The notes below the pieces were generated by a model that saw nothing but the letters and a program-made list of their open reading frames with translations, made no database searches and had not been told where the DNA came from. A stretch of DNA of 64,000 bases, from contig CP003179.1 of NCBI GenBank assembly GCA_000237975.1, forward strand, positions 620,001 to 684,000. Direction: 5' to 3'. The DNA comes from Sulfobacillus acidophilus DSM 10332 (GTDB lineage: Bacteria; Bacillota; Sulfobacillia; Sulfobacillales; Sulfobacillaceae). Both the position numbers and the translations under genes were made by a program. Below, in pieces: positions 26,219-35,131 of the stretch; positions within the stretch are counted from its first letter, which is position 1, and each line of letters begins with the position of its first letter.

Positions 26219-28428
26219 CGTTCACCAGCCTCTTTCGTATGTGGCACAGCCCACAAGTCTTTTTTGAGACCACAAAGCAGTCCATCTACCATGACTAAAC
26301 TTCTAAACCAGTATGTGTGAGGGGGTGCGGTTTCCGGAAACCTTATTTTCGTTTCTACCGTAGCCTCTTCTCCTGGTTTAATGAGCACGGTACAGTATTG
26401 ATTGTCATAAGTAACACCAATGTCGTTTCCGGCGGCAACGGCAAATCCTATTGCTAACTCAAGCGGTGCATTCGATTGGTTGTCTATCTTTAGGCGTTGG
26501 GTTTCTTCCGTGCCGAGTCGGAGCACTGAGTTCCCTCTTAGGGACAGGTTTATTTCAGGTAGACCGATAGGTATGTCTTTGATCACCCCGCACACTGGGC
26601 ATGTTACAAAATGACGCTCAAACCGTGGACTCACGCCATGTCGGTAACGAAGAACGTTGGTTGGCCGCGAACAACCGGGGCAGGGATCGCTTGCCCCGGT
26701 TGTTCCCACAAACTCATAGCCGTTAACCATGCATTGATCATCCCAAGAGAAGCCATTTGCATGAGTTCGTGCAATGATGGTCTCAACCATTTCCATAGAA
26801 AAAGCCGACAACATTTCGGTATATTTCCTGCTGGACTTGTGAACATGGGCCGACCAATCAATTCGATCCCTCACATTATTTTTGACTAATTCCCAAGCCA
26901 ACGACTTGAGCTCTCTAATTGTATTTTGATTTTTTCGGGAAATGCCGAATTTAACCAAAGCAATCTCATCAAGATTTTCAGCAGCGGAAATGCGTGGCAT
27001 GCTCCCATTGACCAACCGGATATACAGCTCTGGGGACAAAGAATCTTGGCCAAACACATCGAGATAGCTTTCATGGTCAGATTGTTGGGGTACCGCATAC
27101 AATTGGCGATGTGGTTTACTACCCAGCACCAACCGTAGACGGCCCTCGTTAAGGTCTCGAGCCAAGCTGTTCGAAATGGCAAACCGAACTAGCCATGTTC
27201 CGGGTGGCAGTATCCACTTTTTAACATAACGGGTTAAACTATCATTGATCACCGGAACTGTTCTCTTGGTAAGCTTCCATGATGGGTCCCCCAACAAGAA
27301 AAACGACCATTCATGGCCGCGCCTAGTGCGGCTGTATGTAGTCCGGATCACCCGTGCTGCTTCTCCGAGAGCGACTCCCTGCAGAAGCAAAGCCGTGTAA
27401 TAAAAATGAAGATACTCCGGTTCAGAAACAATGGTCGACGTGCCAAGAACCGAAGCAGCAATGCCATCAAGGAAGCCAAATGCTAAATTGTAGGGCCTTT
27501 CGTAGAGCCCGTTATCCACACGAGCGCTATAACAAGAATAAGCAAAGACATGACGAGCATTAATAGACCATGCAGGAATTAGTTCGAGATCGGGTTTGAA
27601 ACACACGCCATTGTAGCTGCAGGCGGGCACCGCGGGAAAATCAGCTCGCCCAAAGCTCCCAAATCGAAAAGTACGAGCGGTGTTAACGCGTCCGCAAATT
27701 GCACCGTTAGTGAGCCAAAAAATATCATCCCGACCGTGGCCAACCAGAGTCAAAAGATCAGTATCAATACCTTCCGATATTGTCTTAGGGGTTGACATCT
27801 CGTAAGGAATAACTTGCACGTTGTCCTGATCAAGTTTTTCGGTTGCATGTTCAGTTCTTACGATGTGCGTTACCCTGGAACTGGGTTGCCGACGATATAC
27901 ATTAATTTTGTTAATTAGGTTCACCAAACTTATAAGGTCATGCGACGCAATGAAACCCACGTCTAGGCGGTTGTCCGATTGTAGGCGCTCGATAACATTA
28001 AAAGACTCCCAGTCCAGTTGGGCAGTGCCCAGAATCACGCTTACGACGTGGGCTCCCGAACTTTCGATTATGCCCTTAACGGTTTTTGAATTCTCGGAGG
28101 CGATGTACAGTGGAGCTCGTACCACTTTAGCGTAATGGAGTCCAGGCCATTCTTGGCCTGAAAGTGCGACAACTATGTGACCTGCACGGCCTGTCACAGC
28201 CCCATTGTGCCTATGAATTGCTGAGGCAATGGGCGTATTGGGAGCATGGTCAGAATTGAATAATTGTAAGTCGTAAGATATACCAACCTTTCTCAGCACC
28301 TGAGAAAACCATGTGGCCGCCGCCGTCCCAATCACTGGGCAGATACGAGAGCCTTCATCCAAATTATCGACAAGCACCCGGTAGCCCATTTCATCCACGC
28401 AATTCATGATTGTCACAGTACCGGTCAC
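26212..28428 (-). CDS. CHAT/C25-like cysteine protease with zinc ribbon and beta domain
   Basis: About 738 residues from the GTG at 28428, which sits 9 nt behind GGAGAGGTG; an ATG at 28407 and a TTG at 28446 are alternatives. Caspase-fold features, numbered from the TTG: LLTLVGHGRDD with His237, then HVFAYSCYSARVD with Cys305, and the closing AARVIRTTYSRT...SFFLLGDPSWKL typical of gingipain/CHAT-like peptidases. Downstream lies a zinc ribbon (CPGC...CPVCG) and a C-terminal beta-sandwich-like region (SLRGNSVLRLGTEETQRLKI). The start overlaps the MFS gene end and its end overlaps the GNAT start. It could mature a peptide product or act as an effector protease. No close family recognised. Confidence 0.68.
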   Translation of the reverse strand: MTGTVTIMNCVDEMGYRVLVDNLDEGSRICPVIGTAAATWFSQVLRKVGISYDLQLFNSDHAPNTPIASAIHRHNGAVTGRAGHIVVALSGQEWPGLHYAKVVRAPLYIASENSKTVKGIIESSGAHVVSVILGTAQLDWESFNVIERLQSDNRLDVGFIASHDLISLVNLINKINVYRRQPSSRVTHIVRTEHATEKLDQDNVQVIPYEMSTPKTISEGIDTDLLTLVGHGRDDIFWLTNGAICGRVNTARTFRFGSFGRADFPAVPACSYNGVCFKPDLELIPAWSINARHVFAYSCYSARVDNGLYERPYNLAFGFLDGIAASVLGTSTIVSEPEYLHFYYTALLLQGVALGEAARVIRTTYSRTRRGHEWSFFLLGDPSWKLTKRTVPVINDSLTRYVKKWILPPGTWLVRFAISNSLARDLNEGRLRLVLGSKPHRQLYAVPQQSDHESYLDVFGQDSLSPELYIRLVNGSMPRISAAENLDEIALVKFGISRKNQNTIRELKSLAWELVKNNVRDRIDWSAHVHKSSRKYTEMLSAFSMEMVETIIARTHANGFSWDDQCMVNGYEFVGTTGASDPCPGCSRPTNVLRYRHGVSPRFERHFVTCPVCGVIKDIPIGLPEINLSLRGNSVLRLGTEETQRLKIDNQSNAPLELAIGFAVAAGNDIGVTYDNQYCTVLIKPGEEATVETKIRFPETAPPHTYWFRSLVMVDGLLCGLKKDLWAVPHTKEAGERW

Positions 28429-29632
28429 TATCCCACACCTCTCCAAGATGACTTTGGCGCAAACTTCCTATGACTGTCGCAACTGTCAGGATCATAAAAG
28501 CGAAGCAGCCGTCGAGCACTGTTGAAACCCCAAACTTGCTTACCAACAACCCGCCAATAATCGGCGTGACTGGCCCAAGAATGCGGGCGCCAGCCCGAAA
28601 AACCGCTGACACGCGCCCAATGGCACTAACGGGTACAATTTCCTGACGCAAATTGGTAACGTTCACATTGAATAACGATGTCGCAAAGCTCATATACCAT
28701 GCCGACAACTGCGCCGTTAGCATATTGAAAGCAAACATCCAACCGGCCGGGATCAACAGTAACAGTCCTGAAGTGATTGACAAACGGGAGTTGCGAGAAG
28801 CCCTTTGGACTAACTGCGGAAAAGCGATTCCGGACAAAATTCCAGCTGTGTTCGATACAGTTAACAGTGTGCCAACATTGACGGCGGCCAAATGAAGACG
28901 ATGCCGCATTATATACAATACTTGAGGTTCAAGGGCCCCCAAAGGGATGTTCAACATCAACGTTAGTACCATGACCAATCGAATGGCCCGATTACCCATA
29001 ATGAAACGAATCCCGATCCGGTCTACCTGTGGTGCATCGGCGATTTGGGTATTGACAGAAGGTGCCGGTAATCGCAATGACAGGTCCAATATGATAGCGC
29101 ACATGTAAGTGAAGGCCGCGATTACAAAAACGCCACGGATCCCTAGCTTTGAAATGCCAAATCCGGCAAACAAAGGCGCACCAACCCAAATGGCGTTTTT
29201 GATGCTAGTCCACGTGCCATTGGCTACTGCAATTTGCCCTGGTGGCACTATCATACGGATGCTCGACTGCATCACGGGCCAATAAAATATTTCAACCATG
29301 CCCAGAATAAAGGAGAAACAATACAAGTACAGTGGCGTCATCCGGCTAACGCCATGGGCGATCCCGATCGATGTGATGACTAGAGCCAAAACGTCCGTTG
29401 CCACTAGCACGGCTTTCTTAAAGGTTCCATCCGCCAGCATACCCGCAAATGGCCCGAGAATCTCTCCCAAATACCCGACTGCCACGGTAATCCCCAATGC
29501 CAGTGCGGAATGTGTTTTGTTATATATTACCCACGGCACAACGAATAAGAGCAACTGGTTGCCGATTTCGGACACAACCCTCGTCGCCAACAATAATACA
29601 AACGGTATATTGTTCCGCAGCAACTGAGTCAT
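28391..29632 (-). CDS. MFS exporter
   Basis: 413 residues with about 12 hydrophobic segments, beginning FVLLLATRVVSEIGNQLLLFVVPWVIY. The GPFAGMLADGTFKKAVLVATD loop is the MFS motif A position between helices 2 and 3. Resembles MFS_3/enterobactin-exporter-type drug or siderophore efflux proteins. Located in the cytoplasmic membrane and likely to export the operon product. It lies 9 nt after the radical SAM gene; its ribosome binding site would overlap that gene's last codons. Confidence 0.9.
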   Translation of the reverse strand: MTQLLRNNIPFVLLLATRVVSEIGNQLLLFVVPWVIYNKTHSALALGITVAVGYLGEILGPFAGMLADGTFKKAVLVATDVLALVITSIGIAHGVSRMTPLYLYCFSFILGMVEIFYWPVMQSSIRMIVPPGQIAVANGTWTSIKNAIWVGAPLFAGFGISKLGIRGVFVIAAFTYMCAIILDLSLRLPAPSVNTQIADAPQVDRIGIRFIMGNRAIRLVMVLTLMLNIPLGALEPQVLYIMRHRLHLAAVNVGTLLTVSNTAGILSGIAFPQLVQRASRNSRLSITSGLLLLIPAGWMFAFNMLTAQLSAWYMSFATSLFNVNVTNLRQEIVPVSAIGRVSAVFRAGARILGPVTPIIGGLLVSKFGVSTVLDGCFAFMILTVATVIGSLRQSHLGEVWDSDRYCDNHELRG

Positions 29633-29641
29633 CGTTAAAGT

Positions 29642-30793
29642 CTAACCCTCGTTTTCACCCTTCTTAACGATCATACTTGACACCTTTAAATCGATTTCCT
29701 TGGAATTCACGTACCTGCTCGGGATGTCGCCGTTTGAAAAATCGGGGGAGAACATAGTGTTTTTTAGTAATTGCCCATTATCCCAGTACTTATGGACCAA
29801 ATTGTGAAACGTCGAATCGGTCGCCGGAAATCCCTCCACAAATTGTTTGACTTCCTCCCAACTAATCTCGGGATGGTCGACAAAATGCCTTGCTATGTCA
29901 CCCACGGTAGGGAGCTTATAACGGAATATGTGGCCAGTGCGCTCAATCGTATCAAAGGCCGGTATCTGAACAGATGCAAAAGGAATGCCACGCGCGGCAC
30001 TATAACGACTTAAATGGCCTATGAGGCGATAGACGTAACCGTCTTCAGGAGCTTGTAAGTCATACGTGCTTTCGTCGTTCGCATAGACAGTCCTCAGCAG
30101 GGTCCCGCGTCCACGGTCGTACGAATCGACGACACGAATGACATCCTCTTTATAGAACTCACGCATGCCGAGCAAGCAGGCATAAATACATTGGGCCCCG
30201 GTGTCAGCCATGCGCGATAGGAGGGCGGTGAGTTCGTCGAGCTCATCTAGATAGGGAATAATCGGCGAAAAGTGTATTGATAAAGGCACTCCAGCTTGCG
30301 CAATATCCTCTGCAATTGTCAGCCTCTCGCTAATCGTCGGCGAATGGGGTTCCATAGCTGGATGGTATTGTGCAGACGGGATAGAAATGGAGATCTCGAC
30401 GAGCCCGCTCTTTGCCATTTCTTGTAAAATGTCTATATCCCGAAGGGCGAGATCTGACCTCGTCACAATGAATGTTGGAACCCGGTATTTAGCGAACAAC
30501 TGCAAGACTTTACGCGTAAGTAACCGCTTCCGTTCGAGTGGCTGGTAGACATCCGCAGTCGGTCCCAGATAAACGATTCCAACTTCTTGCGAGGAGTGTG
30601 CCATCATAGACAACTCCTGCTCTAGATCCTCGAGAATCTCCTGCCGTGCACGTACTTTCCCGAGACCGTAGTCCGGTGTGCGATACAAGCAATATGTACA
30701 ATTGAAGTAACAGTTGTCGTAGAGGTCTAAAAAGTACTTCCAATGATGAGAGCGCATATTTTCAATAGTGCTGTGATAGCGTCCTAAAATCAT
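29642..30793 (-). CDS. Radical SAM protein, spore photoproduct lyase-like
   Basis: 383 residues from the ATG at 30793, 8 nt after AAAGGAG; the upstream GTG at 30802 is too close to that site. The 4Fe-4S binding motif is NCYFNCTYC (Cys spacing x3, x2). The segments LGPTADVYQPLERKRLLTRKVLQLF and IVTRSDLALRDIDIL are typical of the SplB-like/Rv2578c-like radical SAM group, which is distinct from peptide-modifying SPASM enzymes. It would generate a 5'-deoxyadenosyl radical; the substrate is unknown. It lies 17 nt after the DapF-like gene. Confidence 0.88.
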   Translation of the reverse strand: MILGRYHSTIENMRSHHWKYFLDLYDNCYFNCTYCLYRTPDYGLGKVRARQEILEDLEQELSMMAHSSQEVGIVYLGPTADVYQPLERKRLLTRKVLQLFAKYRVPTFIVTRSDLALRDIDILQEMAKSGLVEISISIPSAQYHPAMEPHSPTISERLTIAEDIAQAGVPLSIHFSPIIPYLDELDELTALLSRMADTGAQCIYACLLGMREFYKEDVIRVVDSYDRGRGTLLRTVYANDESTYDLQAPEDGYVYRLIGHLSRYSAARGIPFASVQIPAFDTIERTGHIFRYKLPTVGDIARHFVDHPEISWEEVKQFVEGFPATDSTFHNLVHKYWDNGQLLKNTMFSPDFSNGDIPSRYVNSKEIDLKVSSMIVKKGENEG

Positions 30794-30810
30794 TCCCGTC
30801 ACTCCTTTAT

Positions 30811-31611
30811 CTACCAGACCTCGTGCGTCTTTCCCTCGAATACTATCTGAGCCGACCCAATCAAGGAGAATCTTCCTTCGTTATCCTCACATGCTTGCAG
30901 AGTACCGCCACGGAACTGTAGGTTAATTGGTGTACTCGGCTGGTTTCGACCCAAGCTATTCCAAACCTTAGCTACCGCTATGGCTCCAGTCCCGCAGGCA
31001 AAGGACTCGCCCGTACCACCTCGCTCCCACGACCGAATGGATAGACAGCCTTCATCGTTAGATTCAACAAACATAACGTTTGTAGTTTGAGGGAGAAAGT
31101 CCGGATGATGCTCGATCATTGGTCCAACTTGTGCAACCGGATACTCCTGCAAACCTCTTACAAACACTACTGCATGGGGAACCCCTACATCCACGGCCAC
31201 CACATTCTCGGACCTCCCACTCAAAAATATGGACCGGTGAAAGAGCAACTTCGCATCCAAGCCATTGGTTTCAATGCAGCGTTCACTGGTGAGAAGCCGC
31301 GCGCGTTTGACCCCGACGTCTGTTTCGATAAAAGCATCCGGACGACAGCGCCCGAGTACTTCCCACACAAAGAGAGCCACACACCTTAGACCGTTGCCGC
31401 AAAGCGCTCCAATGCTTCCATCAGGATTGAGAACCTGCATTTTGACGTCTCCGATGTCCGATCTACTCACTAGTAAAATGTCGTCGGCACCCACTCCGTA
31501 ACGGCGATCACATAATCTCGTTAGACGCTCGAGCGACGGAGGAAATGGATTTCGAATGAAGTCGAAAATTAAAAAATCGTTGCCGTTCGCCTGCATTTTC
31601 CAAAATCTCAT
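30811..31611 (-). CDS. Diaminopimelate epimerase-like (DapF-fold) racemase
   Basis: 266 residues from the ATG at 31611 behind AGGTGAG. Full DapF length, with both catalytic cysteines: GALCGNGLRC (Cys71) and ESFACGTGAIAV (Cys206), plus the N-terminal KMQANGNDFLIFD and the substrate loops LNPDGSIGA and TNVMFVES. The second loop (ERGGTGES) carries one extra residue compared with the usual ERGxGET. Because it sits in a two-radical-SAM operon rather than a lysine operon, a role as an amino-acid racemase for a secondary product is more likely than lysine/peptidoglycan synthesis. The DapF-like histidine racemase of staphylopine synthesis is a precedent. Confidence 0.85.
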   Translation of the reverse strand: MRFWKMQANGNDFLIFDFIRNPFPPSLERLTRLCDRRYGVGADDILLVSRSDIGDVKMQVLNPDGSIGALCGNGLRCVALFVWEVLGRCRPDAFIETDVGVKRARLLTSERCIETNGLDAKLLFHRSIFLSGRSENVVAVDVGVPHAVVFVRGLQEYPVAQVGPMIEHHPDFLPQTTNVMFVESNDEGCLSIRSWERGGTGESFACGTGAIAVAKVWNSLGRNQPSTPINLQFRGGTLQACEDNEGRFSLIGSAQIVFEGKTHEVW

Positions 31612-31635
31612 GGTCTCACCTGCCTTTTACTAACG

Positions 31636-32997
31636 CTAAGCGCATGCATCTATAAAATCATCTATTATCCAATGCACCAGAGCCTTGCCAGCCGCCGTAA
31701 GTGAAAAGCCTTGCGATTCTTCGGAGAGAAGACCCCAGTCGCATTGTTGCTGCACGAACTTATCAACCTGATTACCCAATCCCAGTTGGGTTGCTGTATC
31801 CTTAGATACTTCCAAGTTTATTCCGCCATATGTTCTTAATTCCCGAATAAATTGGAATATGAAAGCGTCTTTCTCCCGCAGTCTCGTATAGGATTTTACT
31901 GGAAACTCGCCTGTCCTCACCATCTCTTCCCATTCCTTAGTTAGTTTAGAGTTTATATAGTAAAAAGATGGGCCTTGGCTCCATGCTCCCTGCCCAATGC
32001 CAATGTAGGGGGTAACATTACGCCAAATCTGTTTGTGTAACTCCCAAGATGGCTTTGTAGATTCAGCCTTAATCCACCATCCCAATGGAGATTCAACATA
32101 CCCCTTGTCACTCAAAATGTTTTTCGCAATGTAATATCTGAGGCGAGAATCGAATTCCTCAGGGAACCGCTCCGAATCCTTTTCGAATCGCCGAAGATTG
32201 GCGGTTCTGTCTCGGACTTCAAGACGGTACAAGGTAATCGAAGGTATCCCCATAGAGCTAACTTCATTGACAGTACGGGCCCACGAATCCAAGGTTTCGT
32301 TGGGAAACCCGTATATTAGATCAGTATTTACTACGTCGAACTTCCCGAGTGACGCCTCTATAGCACGCATGGCTTCCTGGCCCGACAAAAGCTGATGCTG
32401 AGCCGAGCGTATCGAGTCGTCGATAGTTTGTAGTCCACTACTTAGTCTTGTTACTCCCGCGTCTTGCATAATTGCTATTTTTTCAGAGGTTAAGCTTGAT
32501 GGGGCGGCTTCACAAGTTATGCTACTTCCAGGGCTGGGCTTAATCCCATTAATGATTGAACGGAGTAAAAAGGCAAATTGGTCGTCATCTAGAACCGTAG
32601 GAGTTCCTCCGCCGAAATAAATTGATTTAACAACCTTCCCTGCTGCCCCATGTTTTTTTAAAAGTTCCAACTCCATTTCCAGTGTTTCCAGGTACCTTTG
32701 TCTCTTATCCCTATCGTTTTTAGTAGTCACACCGAAAGCAAGATCACAAAAGTGGCAAATCTGCTCGCACCAGGGGACTCCAGCATAGAAACTTAAAGTT
32801 GGCTGGTCTAATAAAGCCGCTAGGTTGTCGCGTATTTCATTGGCGGAATTTGTCTGCGGCCTACGGCTATACAAGCGTTGTATGTTATTAAACCGAAACG
32901 TGCGAGAATTTTTATCTGCGAAATAGTGGTCCGGTAAAAGACGAAAATCTTTCGCCATCTCTTCTCGCGCAGCATCGATTACCGAATACGAAAGCAT
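31636..32997 (-). CDS. Radical SAM protein, HemN/HemW-like
   Basis: 453 residues from the ATG at 32997, which follows GGTGGTG by 6 nt; a GTG at 33009 is possible. Motifs: VPWCEQICHFCDL (C-x3-C-x2-C), SIYFGGGTPTVLDDDQ, EAAPSSLTSEKIAIMQDAGVTRLSSGLQTID and NTDLIYGFPNET, all typical of the coproporphyrinogen dehydrogenase-like group. A winged-helix-like C-terminal part follows (REKDAFIFQFIRELRTYGGIN). Such proteins include true HemN, the haem chaperone HemW and radical methylases/cyclopropanases. First gene of the operon, directly downstream of a good promoter. Confidence 0.88.
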   Translation of the reverse strand: MLSYSVIDAAREEMAKDFRLLPDHYFADKNSRTFRFNNIQRLYSRRPQTNSANEIRDNLAALLDQPTLSFYAGVPWCEQICHFCDLAFGVTTKNDRDKRQRYLETLEMELELLKKHGAAGKVVKSIYFGGGTPTVLDDDQFAFLLRSIINGIKPSPGSSITCEAAPSSLTSEKIAIMQDAGVTRLSSGLQTIDDSIRSAQHQLLSGQEAMRAIEASLGKFDVVNTDLIYGFPNETLDSWARTVNEVSSMGIPSITLYRLEVRDRTANLRRFEKDSERFPEEFDSRLRYYIAKNILSDKGYVESPLGWWIKAESTKPSWELHKQIWRNVTPYIGIGQGAWSQGPSFYYINSKLTKEWEEMVRTGEFPVKSYTRLREKDAFIFQFIRELRTYGGINLEVSKDTATQLGLGNQVDKFVQQQCDWGLLSEESQGFSLTAAGKALVHWIIDDFIDACA

Positions 32998-33042
32998 GAT
33001 GTACACCACCTATTTATGGCAAATTTGGCAATATACGATTAA

Positions 33043-33071
33043 ATTATAACCAATAACCTAAAGGCGCACAA
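33043..33071 (-). promoter_or_regulatory. Sigma-A-type promoter for the radical SAM operon
   Basis: On the minus strand TTGTGC (33066-33071) and TATAAT (33043-33048) are separated by exactly 17 bp. Transcription would start near 33035, about 38 nt before the ATG at 32997. The 5' leader is AT-rich. Confidence 0.7.
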
Positions 33072-33106
33072 GTTTAAACCGACGTATCGCACCTAAAATT
33101 TGGCAA

Positions 33107-33418
33107 CTACTCTATTTCTTCTTCTGATTCTATGGTGATCGAGCCCTGACGATCCGGCGGCGTCGTAAAAACGATCTCCGACACGCTGAGGGCCAGCCAA
33201 ATCGCTTCCAAGGTGGGATGAAATAACGGATCTAAGCCGATGTGGCGATGGCCTTGGGGATCGGTGACCACCTGCAAGAACTCCAGAAGCCGGATGACTT
33301 CGTGGCCTGTCGGATGGGGTAGGATTCGGCGGGATGGGGAGGGGATGGAAATTCCCGAGCGACGTAGACGCCGTTCAACGATTTGATTTTCGGCCTCTTC
33401 GGCTTGCTCGGCTACCAA
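33107..33418 (-). pseudogene. Remnant open frame, possibly the C-terminal end of a transposase
   Basis: 103 codons starting VAEQAEEAENQIVERRLRRSG and ending IESEEEIE. Upstream the frame breaks into stops within 60 nt, so only a C-terminal piece is left. The style (PHPTGHEVIRLLEFLQVV...PLFHPTLEAIWLALSV) resembles the tail of IS1634-type transposases, and an N-terminal IS1634 remnant is at 14.6 kb, but I could not prove the link. Confidence 0.3.
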
Positions 33419-34207
33419 TTCAGTCCGCGGCTGGCCGACATCGAGGCCCGGTTTTGACGGTGGGAAGCCGATCCAGACTACGGTGTGCTCAACCGCTTGG
33501 CGCGGTAGCGAATTCGTGTAGGCTTAAAACCCCTCTCGCTGTCGTTCAGGCAGGTCAGCCTTTATCCTCATATTGTCCCGGTCATCTGACCCGCAGTCGC
33601 CCTCTGATGGTTGACGGACTTGGGCCTTTTCTCGGCATGCTCTACTCCCCGTCGGGTTTCCCCTTCGGATAAGCCGGGTGATGATGGGCCATTCTCATAT
33701 CGAGCCCACTGCCTGGCTAAGAGAGAACACTTTCTTGCAAATGCAAATCACTCATCCGGAGTTGAATCATTTAAAGCCGACGAGAGTGCACATCCCGGAA
33801 TAGTTACCGTATGGATGTATAAACAGGACAATTTAGCCTGTCGACGCCGATCGAAATTTGATCCACTTGCGCCAACCAAATTTGACCCACCGGCGGAATC
33901 CCCCGGGGATGCGGGGGTGGCTGGCGTGCGAATGGCCGAGGAATTGGGGACCAGTGTGTGGATACTGTAACACACTCTGCATGGCTCTTGTCTTCAGGCT
34001 TAGTTCGGGCGTGACTTCCGGGGGACTGTCCCAAAAGGCAGTTTCTTCGCTTCGCTAATAACGGCCAAACCCCATGGGGGATCAACAAAACCGCTCTTTT
34101 GGTACGAGTTCTCAAAAGGCACACCAGGGAGGCGGTTGCCATGGGTCGACAGCGCCGGTCCACCAACAGATCATCGATCGAACAAATCATGATCCCCGGA
34201 TTATCTG
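33419..34207. other. Region without a convincing gene
   Basis: Mixed GC content, short overlapping frames on both strands, no recognisable domain. The right half leads into IS1182-like coding sequence at 34208. Probably junk left by successive insertions and deletions. Confidence 0.5.
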
Positions 34208-34663
34208 GGGCCGAAGGCGGTCCGCGAGCAAATTCCCTTCCTCTGGCTGACCGGGCGTCAAACGCCCGACTGTCGGACCCTGAATCGTTTTCGCGGGGAG
34301 CGGATGCAGGCGATTGTGGATGAGGTGTTTACCGGGATCCTGACCCTCTGAATTGAAGAGGGCTATGTCACCCTGGATGCCTATTTTGTCGATGGTACCC
34401 AGGTTGAGGCCAATGCCAACCGATACCCTTATGTATGGAAGAAAACTGTGGAAGGGCAGAAGGATAAACTCGAGGCGGCGATTCGCGAACTCTTGAAACA
34501 CATTGAGACGGTGGTGCAGGCCGAAAATGCCGAATACGGGGATCGGGATTTACCCGAAGTCGATCCCCGGCCGCTCACCGCCGAGGCTTTGGTGTTGAGT
34601 CTCACGCTTCGTGGCACCCAATTTCTCGTGCTTCGTGTCGTTCGAACCGCCAACGATAACGGG

Positions 34664-34685
34664 CCTCCGTGCGGAGGCCCGTTCC
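34664..34685. terminator. Hairpin inside the left end of Tn-B
   Basis: CGGGCCTCCG-TG-CGGAGGCCCG is a near-perfect hairpin, located downstream of the ATPase gene (minus strand). No T-run follows on the minus strand, so termination is only suggested by position. Confidence 0.4.
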
Positions 34686-35131
34686 CATCGAGGTCATCGC
34701 CTGCTGGGCGTTACACCGTTCCGGCCCACTGCAGTTCGGCTTCGGCGATTGCCACCATTGCCTCGTCGACAATTTGGTGTTGCTGACTCCAAGCGGCCAT
34801 CAGGCTGGCACGCGCCCAATGATTAATCCGGCGCGGAAGCCCTTGCGACCAGGCATGGGCAGCGGCCAGCGCTGCCTCCGTAAATACCGGCCGCTCTACC
34901 CCGACGGCCTGCAGGTGGTGTCGCAGGTAGTCGGCAGTTTCTGCGACGGTCAGCGGGGCCAGATGATAGGCGACCGTGACCCGCTGGCGAATCGCCTCGA
35001 GCGGTCGGAGCGCCAACTTGCGCCGCAACTCGGTGTGCCCAACACACAGCAATGCCAAGGGGGCCGTCGTGTCCATGGCGAAGTTCAAGAGGAGCCGCAA
35101 ACTCTGCAGGACATGCGGCGAGAGCAAATGG

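Noticed and set aside
30811-31611. Lysine-biosynthesis dapF
   Set aside because: No other lysine genes nearby; the operon context with two radical SAM enzymes and an exporter, and the altered catalytic loop, argue for a dedicated racemase. Not excluded experimentally.
31636-32997. hemN/hemW in haem synthesis
   Set aside because: Overall fold fits, but the context is a natural-product-like operon with no haem genes; only the broad HemN-like family is claimed.
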